DNA of 64,000 nt, taken from positions 62,001 through 126,000 of the forward strand of contig SUYN01000002.1 of NCBI GenBank assembly GCA_015060405.1. Direction: 5' to 3'. Shown piece by piece: positions 59,801-64,000 of the stretch; the first letter of the stretch is position 1; each line of letters begins with the position of its first letter. The stretch is from Bacteroidales bacterium. GTDB lineage: Bacteria > Bacteroidota > Bacteroidia > Bacteroidales > UBA932. The notes below the pieces were generated by a model. That model saw only the letters and a program-made list of their open reading frames with translations, did no database searches and was not told the origin of the DNA. Made by a program: the position numbers and the translations under genes.

Positions 59801-59892
59801 TCGTGATCGGTACTTACGCTTCTATCTTCATCGCTACACCAATCATGTACGATGTGACAAGAAAGGCTGAGAACAAGAAAAACGCAAAATAA
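56872..59892 (+). CDS. secDF: Protein translocase SecDF fusion
   Basis: A 1006-residue fusion of SecD (to about residue 640) and SecF (about 690-1006), with twelve predicted transmembrane helices. SecD motifs: LGLDLKGGMNVMLQV, an extended P1 domain with an acidic insert (EEAAAEGDDLLAEELQ), and GMAVDANVIIYERVKEEL. SecF motifs: GVDFTGGRTYVVKF and GYAINDTVVIFDRIREY. It uses the proton gradient to pull proteins out of SecYEG. Single-gene SecDF is usual in Bacteroidota. Terminator follows. Confidence 0.97.
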   Translation: MQSKGAIRFVAILLLLASLWQLSFTLVDKIQNNKAEKLAEAKVQAAMNSAAFGKVAEADQTSYLDSIRSEESRRYIDSISSEKIYLGYTFKDVQAKSINLGLDLKGGMNVMLQVQLEDLVKALAGGNTTPEFTNAIAIAKQRSVEERGDFITHFAEAWKETANGMPLAQIFGTYEMRDKIGPESTDEQVIEVIRAESESAISNSFNVLRNRIDRFGVTQPNIQKLGNTGRILVELPGVKEPERVRKLLQGTASLEFWATYDNTEIEGFLTEANSVLAEILAVQEPVEETVAEEAAAEGDDLLAEELQNNSNDAAIQAELKRNPLFAVLQPSGARGNACIGYAHYADTAKINKYLAMPQIKALFPPEFKPMWGVKASPFFEGENIFELVAIKASSRDGKAPLDGGSVTDARVQYGNSGGNPEVSMTMNAEGANTWARLTKDNIGKQIAIVLDGMVYSYPTVQNEISGGSSQITGNFTLEEAEDLANVLKSGKLPAPATIIQEQVVGPSLGAASINAGLISFVIAFILVLLYMVFFYRGAGVIADIALLCNVILLFGTLVSFGAVLTLPGIAGLVLTLGMAVDANVIIYERVKEELRAGKGLSKAIADGYSNAYSAIIDGQITTLLTGIVLFVFGSGPVQGFATTLIIGIITSVLTSIFITRIIFDDRVSKGKTVAFDSKLTRNFLQNTKVDFIGKKKIAYIVSGTLILISLVSIFTKGFTYGVDFTGGRTYVVKFDQPVTTEDVRAAVLAEFEGTSVEVKQFGGEDQMKVTTQYKVEDESSAVDTEIEGKLHAATQGFFKNTLTLEEFTSTQTSPFGIQSSDKVGPTIANDITRDAIIAVIIALFVIFAYIAVRFRGWTWGLGGVTGLAHTALIVIGFFSLFSGILPFSLDIDQTFIAAILTIIGYAINDTVVIFDRIREYKELHPKADFRQNVNEALNSTLSRTMNTSLTTLVTMLAIAIFGGEVIRGLAVALILGIVIGTYASIFIATPIMYDVTRKAENKKNAK

Positions 59893-59919
59893 TCCCTTGA
59901 CGGATTGTTAATAACTTTT

Positions 59920-59958
59920 CCCTCTGATGTTCAAGCAGTTGACATCAGAGGGATTTTT
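59920..59958 (+). terminator. Terminator of secDF
   Basis: Perfect 11-bp stem CCCTCTGATGT/ACATCAGAGGG followed by ATTTTTATTTTT. Confidence 0.9.
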
Positions 59959-59961
59959 ATT

Positions 59962-59993
59962 TTTGATAGGTAAGACAAGATTCTTTATATTTG
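59962..59993 (+). promoter_or_regulatory. Full promoter of dnaE
   Basis: TTTG (59962-59965) - 20 bases - TATATTTG (59986-59993). The -33 box lies in the T-rich tail of the secDF terminator. Confidence 0.75.
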
Positions 59994-60014
59994 TCCTCCT
60001 TAATATTTACAGCT

Positions 60015-63000
60015 ATGTCATTCGTCCATCTTCACGTCCACACACAGTATTCCATCCTCGACGGCCAGGCGTCGATTTCAAGCCTTTTTGAAAGAGCAAA
60101 GGAGCTTGGAATGCCGGCACTTGCAATCACAGACCATGGAAACATGTATGGAGTCAAGGAATTTCTGAAGGTGGCGAAGAAGTTCCCTGAGGTCAAGCCC
60201 ATCATAGGTTGCGAGATCTACGTGACACGGCATTATGACCATAAGCTGAAGGACAAGGACCACAGAGGCTATTATCACCTGATTCTTCTGGCCAAGAACT
60301 ACAACGGCTACAAGAACCTGATGAAGATAGTGTCCACCGGCCACATTGAGGGAAAGTATTACGACAAGCCACGTGTCAGCCACGAGATTGTGGAGCAGAA
60401 CTCATCCGATCTCGTCTGCTGCTCTGCCTGCATCGCGGGTGAGATTCCGAGAGCCATCATCGCAGGTGACATGAAGGCTGCGGAAGAGGCAGTAATGTGG
60501 CACAAGAGAGTGTTCGGAGAGGATTTCTACCTCGAGGTGCAGCAGCACAAGACAAAGATCCCCGGACAGTCTCAGGAAGTATATGAAAGACAGCTGATTT
60601 CCAACGAAGGAATATACGTACTTGCCGAAAAGACAGGCACGAAGGTGGTCGCCACAAACGACGTCCATTTCACACGCAAGGAGGACGGCCCTGCGCACGA
60701 CAGGCTGATATGCCTCACCACAAACGTGAACATAGACAATCCTGACCGTCTGCGCTACACTCAGGAAGAGTACCTTAAAAGCGAGGAAGAGATGGCGGAC
60801 ATGTTCTATGACCATCTCGAGACGCTCAGCAACACTCTTGAAGTGGCTTCAAAGATCGAAAGCTACAAGATCGATAAGGATCCCATCCTTCCGAAATTCG
60901 ACCTTCCTGAAGACTTCCTTGCAGACATAGACACATATCTTGAGAAATACAAGTCGATCATCGACGAAGGAAGATGTGACAAGAACGGCAAGGAGCGAGG
61001 CGAAGAATTCTGCCGTTCGGTCGCTTACCTGTGTCATCTCACCTACAAGGGAGCACATTGGAGATATGGCGAAGAACTCAGCGACGAACAGGCCGAGCGC
61101 ATCGAGTTCGAGCTCAAGACCATCTGCAAGATGGGATTCCCGGATTACTTCCTCATCGTGCAGGACTTCATCGCCGCAGCACGCGCCGAAGGCATATCCG
61201 TAGGTCCCGGACGTGGATCCGCTGCCGGATCTGCAGTTGCTTACTGCCTGAAGATCACCAATATAGACCCTATCAAATACGACCTTCTCTTCGAGCGATT
61301 CCTGAACCCGGACCGTATCAACATGCCCGATGTCGACATCGACTTCGATGACGACGGCCGATACCGCGTCTTCCAGTACATCGAGGAGAAATACGGAAAG
61401 GACCACATATCACACGTGATAACCTATGGAACGATGGCGGCAAAGTCAGCCATCAAGGATGTCGCGCGTGTCAGCAACATGAGCATCGACGATTCCAACA
61501 GGCTCACGAAGATGGTGCCCGACAAGCCTATCAGCGTGAAGGAAGACAAGGAGGAACCGTATAATGAAGGAGACAAGCCGGAAGAAGGCCAGAAGATATT
61601 CGACAAGGAGGTCGAGATCGACGATCCCGACAATCCTGGTCAGAAGATCAAGATCCTGAAAAAGTTCAGAAAATACAAGAAGGAGGTCGAGTACAAGCCG
61701 AAGCTCAAGAACTGCTACAAGTACGTTCCCGAGCTGAAGAACGAGATAGAAAACGGCACCAGACAGACCCAGGAGGTACTCGAATATGCCCAGAAGCTTG
61801 AAGGCTGCATCCGTCAGACCGGTGTACATGCCTGTGCAATGATCATCGGACGAGGCAACCTCACCGAATACATTCCTATCTGTATAGCCAACGACAAGCT
61901 CACAGGAGAAGAAGTGTGGGTGTCACAGTACGACGGCCACTACATCGAGGAAGTGGGAATGTTGAAGATGGACTTCCTCGGCTTGAGGACGCTTTCCATC
62001 ATCAAGGAATGTCAGGCCAACATAAAGAAACGTTTCGGAATCGAGTTCGACATAGAGAAGATTCCGATCGATGACAAGGAGACATATGCCCTTTACAGCC
62101 GCGGAGACACCACGAGCGTGTTCCAGTTCGAAAGTCCCGGCATGAAGGAATGGCTCATCAAGCTCCAGCCGAACCGTTTCGAGGACCTCATTGCGATGAA
62201 CGCCCTCTACCGTCCGGGTCCTATGGACTATATTCATGACTTCGTCGAGCGTAAGCAGGGACGCCAGGCCATCGTATATGACCTCCCTCAGATGGAGGAA
62301 ATCCTTCAGGACACCTATGGCATCACTGTGTATCAGGAGCAGGTCATGCTTCTGTCTCGTAAGCTTGCCGACTTCACAAGAGGTCAGGCGGACACACTGC
62401 GTAAGGCGATGGGTAAGAAGCTGAAGGATGTCCTGGACAGCCTCAAGGGCCTCTTCATCGAAGGAGGAACGAAGAACGGGCACCCTCAGGAGATGCTTGA
62501 AAAGATCTGGGCAGACTGGGAAAAGTTCGCATCCTATGCCTTCAACAAGTCCCACGCGACCTGCTATGCATGGGTAAGCTACCAGACCGGATGGCTCAAG
62601 GCACACTATCCTGCAGAATTCCAGGCAGCCAACCTCACAAAGAATCTCTCCAACATGGAAGAGATCAAGAAGATCATGGATGACTGCAAGAAAAACGGTC
62701 TGAAGGTGCTCAATCCGGACATCAACGAGTCGGATTCAAGGTTTACCGTAAACAAGAACGGAGAGATCCGCTTCGGACTCGGCGGCATCAAGGGATTCGG
62801 TGACAACATCGTGCGCGCAATACTCGCGGAACGCGAAGAAAACGGCCTTTTCAAGGATATATATGACTTCGTGGAGCGTATGTCCGGAATGGTCAACAGA
62901 AAGGCGTTTGAGTCACTTCTGCACGCCGGAGCGTTTGACAGTTTCGGCATATGCAGAAAGCAGTTCATGCTGCCGGGCAAGAATGGCGACACCTTCCTTG

Positions 63001-63818
63001 ACACCCTGATCAGATACGGAGAACTTTATAAGAAGGACTGCGAGGAAAGCTCTATATCCCTGTTCGGTGAAGTGGAGGAAATGAAGCCTGAAAGGCCTGA
63101 GATCCCGGAAATGACGGGAGATGAGGACGTATTGGAAAAACTGAAATATGAGAAGGAACTGGTGGGAATGTACCTTTCTTCGCATCCGCTGGACCAGTAC
63201 GCCTTCGAACTGGAGAACTTCACCACATGCCAGGTGGGTGAAATAGACAGCATAGTGTCCGACTGCGAGGCCAGGAAGACCAAGATGAAGGTCAATGTAG
63301 CCGGCTTCGTCACAAGTTGCCAGCAGATGACCACCAAGACTGGAAGACCATGGTCCAAGACAGTCATCGAAGACTACGGCGGAAGCTACGAACTCGCCCT
63401 CTTCGGCAAGGACCACGAGAACTTCATGAGCTACATGCAGGTGAACAACGCCATATTCATCGAAGGAGAAATAGATGAGAAATTCTACCTCAAGCCGGAA
63501 GAAAGGGCCCAGGGCAAGACATCTCCATATGCCTTCAAGGTGAAGAAGGTCGTCCTGCTCGGAAATGTCGTGGACACCTACATCAAGGGATTCTCGATCA
63601 GCATCTCCACCCCGATGCTCTCCCCGGAATTCCGTGAACAGCTGGTCAAGCTCATCAAGAAGAACAAAGGTAACGTCCCTCTCACGATGTTCCTCTACGA
63701 CCCGGAAAACAAGTGGAACATAGAATTCCTCTCCCGAAAATTCCGCGTCGCAGTCACCTCCCCATTCATCGAAGACCTGACCCGGATGCAGATAAAATAC
63801 AACGTGTCCAGGAAATAA
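60015..63818 (+). CDS. dnaE: DNA polymerase III alpha subunit
   Basis: 1267 residues from MSFVHLHVHTQYSILDG. The upstream ATG at 59991 overlaps the promoter and is excluded. The PHP domain (residues 1-270) includes HLHVHTQYS and ITDHGNMYG. The polymerase palm has PGRGSAAGSAV and MPDVDIDFDDDGR, the catalytic carboxylates. Then come QYDGHY..., the fingers, HhH and a C-terminal OB domain. A highly charged insert (about residues 512-570: DKEEPYNEGDKPEEGQ...) follows the palm. It is the replicative polymerase. Confidence 0.98.
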   Translation: MSFVHLHVHTQYSILDGQASISSLFERAKELGMPALAITDHGNMYGVKEFLKVAKKFPEVKPIIGCEIYVTRHYDHKLKDKDHRGYYHLILLAKNYNGYKNLMKIVSTGHIEGKYYDKPRVSHEIVEQNSSDLVCCSACIAGEIPRAIIAGDMKAAEEAVMWHKRVFGEDFYLEVQQHKTKIPGQSQEVYERQLISNEGIYVLAEKTGTKVVATNDVHFTRKEDGPAHDRLICLTTNVNIDNPDRLRYTQEEYLKSEEEMADMFYDHLETLSNTLEVASKIESYKIDKDPILPKFDLPEDFLADIDTYLEKYKSIIDEGRCDKNGKERGEEFCRSVAYLCHLTYKGAHWRYGEELSDEQAERIEFELKTICKMGFPDYFLIVQDFIAAARAEGISVGPGRGSAAGSAVAYCLKITNIDPIKYDLLFERFLNPDRINMPDVDIDFDDDGRYRVFQYIEEKYGKDHISHVITYGTMAAKSAIKDVARVSNMSIDDSNRLTKMVPDKPISVKEDKEEPYNEGDKPEEGQKIFDKEVEIDDPDNPGQKIKILKKFRKYKKEVEYKPKLKNCYKYVPELKNEIENGTRQTQEVLEYAQKLEGCIRQTGVHACAMIIGRGNLTEYIPICIANDKLTGEEVWVSQYDGHYIEEVGMLKMDFLGLRTLSIIKECQANIKKRFGIEFDIEKIPIDDKETYALYSRGDTTSVFQFESPGMKEWLIKLQPNRFEDLIAMNALYRPGPMDYIHDFVERKQGRQAIVYDLPQMEEILQDTYGITVYQEQVMLLSRKLADFTRGQADTLRKAMGKKLKDVLDSLKGLFIEGGTKNGHPQEMLEKIWADWEKFASYAFNKSHATCYAWVSYQTGWLKAHYPAEFQAANLTKNLSNMEEIKKIMDDCKKNGLKVLNPDINESDSRFTVNKNGEIRFGLGGIKGFGDNIVRAILAEREENGLFKDIYDFVERMSGMVNRKAFESLLHAGAFDSFGICRKQFMLPGKNGDTFLDTLIRYGELYKKDCEESSISLFGEVEEMKPERPEIPEMTGDEDVLEKLKYEKELVGMYLSSHPLDQYAFELENFTTCQVGEIDSIVSDCEARKTKMKVNVAGFVTSCQQMTTKTGRPWSKTVIEDYGGSYELALFGKDHENFMSYMQVNNAIFIEGEIDEKFYLKPEERAQGKTSPYAFKVKKVVLLGNVVDTYIKGFSISISTPMLSPEFREQLVKLIKKNKGNVPLTMFLYDPENKWNIEFLSRKFRVAVTSPFIEDLTRMQIKYNVSRK

Positions 63819-63895
63819 CCGAGGTCTCGGGCACCCTTGCTTTCGCCAGAAAGAATCCTGAAGCAAAAGACACTGACATACAGCACCTTATGAAG

Positions 63896-63928
63896 AATCA
63901 CCTGCTCCAAATGCCGCAGGTGATTTTT
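63896..63928 (+). terminator. Terminator of dnaE (repeat-family hairpin)
   Basis: 10-bp stem AATCACCTGC/GCAGGTGATT with loop TCCAAATGCC, then TTT. Nearly the same hairpin, in the opposite orientation, terminates floA at 53344. Confidence 0.8.
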
Positions 63929-63952
63929 CATAATACGATAGTATAGAGGAAC

Positions 63953-64000
63953 TTAGTCGGTTACTTGGAGGCAACGGACTGAGAAGCCGAACGCCCGATC
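63953..64000 (-). CDS. C-terminal end of a FISUMP-type surface protein
   Basis: The last 15 codons and stop of a minus-strand gene entering from the right edge: DRAFGFSVRCLQVTD. The GFSVRC ending is characteristic of the Fibrobacter-succinogenes-major-paralogous (FISUMP) domain common in exported Bacteroidota lipoproteins. Too little is visible for more than a tentative call. Confidence 0.5.
   Translation of the reverse strand, partial: DRAFGFSVRCLQVTD

Overview
The window looks like chromosomal DNA from a member of the order Bacteroidales (phylum Bacteroidota). Two things support this. First, about twenty genes carry the Bacteroidota promoter signature: a -7 box TAnnTTTG, in seven cases with TTG/TTTG 19-20 bases upstream, and generally no strong Shine-Dalgarno sequence. 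Second, the gene families are typical of the phylum: DUF3098, DUF4270, DUF4294, a stand-alone glycogen-synthase-like protein next to DUF4270, a SecDF fusion, glycine-lipid acyltransferases and ECF sigma/anti-sigma cassettes. I cannot fix the genus. The region is mostly core chromosome. No insertion sequence, prophage or CRISPR array is visible.

Layout. 1-6.6 kb: start of a UbiA/MenA-like prenyltransferase, lepA, an ECF sigma / membrane anti-sigma-like / CpxP-like cassette, trmN6, lolD, tRNA-Pro, a cluster of REP-like palindromes, and mdh. 6.6-14.9 kb: membrane phosphoesterase, a structured leader and small ORF before a phosphopantetheinyl transferase, an SDR, an EnvC-like protein, a TPR protein, and a second ECF cassette. 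14.9-24 kb: comM, tsaE, a lipoprotein, ispE, a suf operon (sufB-pnuC-sufC-sufD) with an unusually short SufD and a 60-bp tandem repeat, and a MORN/TonB protein. 24-30 kb: nrdDG with paired DnaA-box-like sites upstream, a DUF4294 protein, lpxH, uppP, DUF3098, ftsX. 30-36.5 kb: glycogen-synthase-like protein and DUF4270 lipoprotein, acpP, a tlpA-uvrC-pnuC operon. 36.5-40.5 kb: a ribosomal operon running rplC-D-W-B-rpsS-rplV-rpsC and ending in a terminator. 40.6-46.4 kb: cdaA-mutS2-lipoprotein-yraN-manC-yqeY.

46.4-52.7 kb: an AraC regulator divergent from a permease whose reading frame overlaps a glsA-like gene, followed by glsB-like (glycine/amino-acid lipid synthesis), then an esterase lipoprotein and a glycosyltransferase on the other strand. 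52.7-53.4 kb is non-coding. It holds two 35-bp inverted repeats built from CACCCGGGTG palindromes, a truncated tRNA-Ser-like element and the intact tRNA-Ser(GCT). 53.4-64 kb: floA-nfeD-PD40/SPOR operon, a possible leader peptide ahead of secDF, dnaE, and the last codons of a FISUMP-type protein.

Much of the gene content serves the cell envelope: lipid carriers and LPS (uppP, lpxH, ispE), Sec export, LolD, aminolipids, flotillin/NfeD, EnvC/FtsX division factors and two envelope-type sigma cassettes. The most unusual material is non-coding: several distinct palindrome or repeat families, the tRNA-Ser minihelix, the suf-operon repeat and the nrd DnaA boxes. The permease-glsA-glsB operon is the most interesting coding arrangement.
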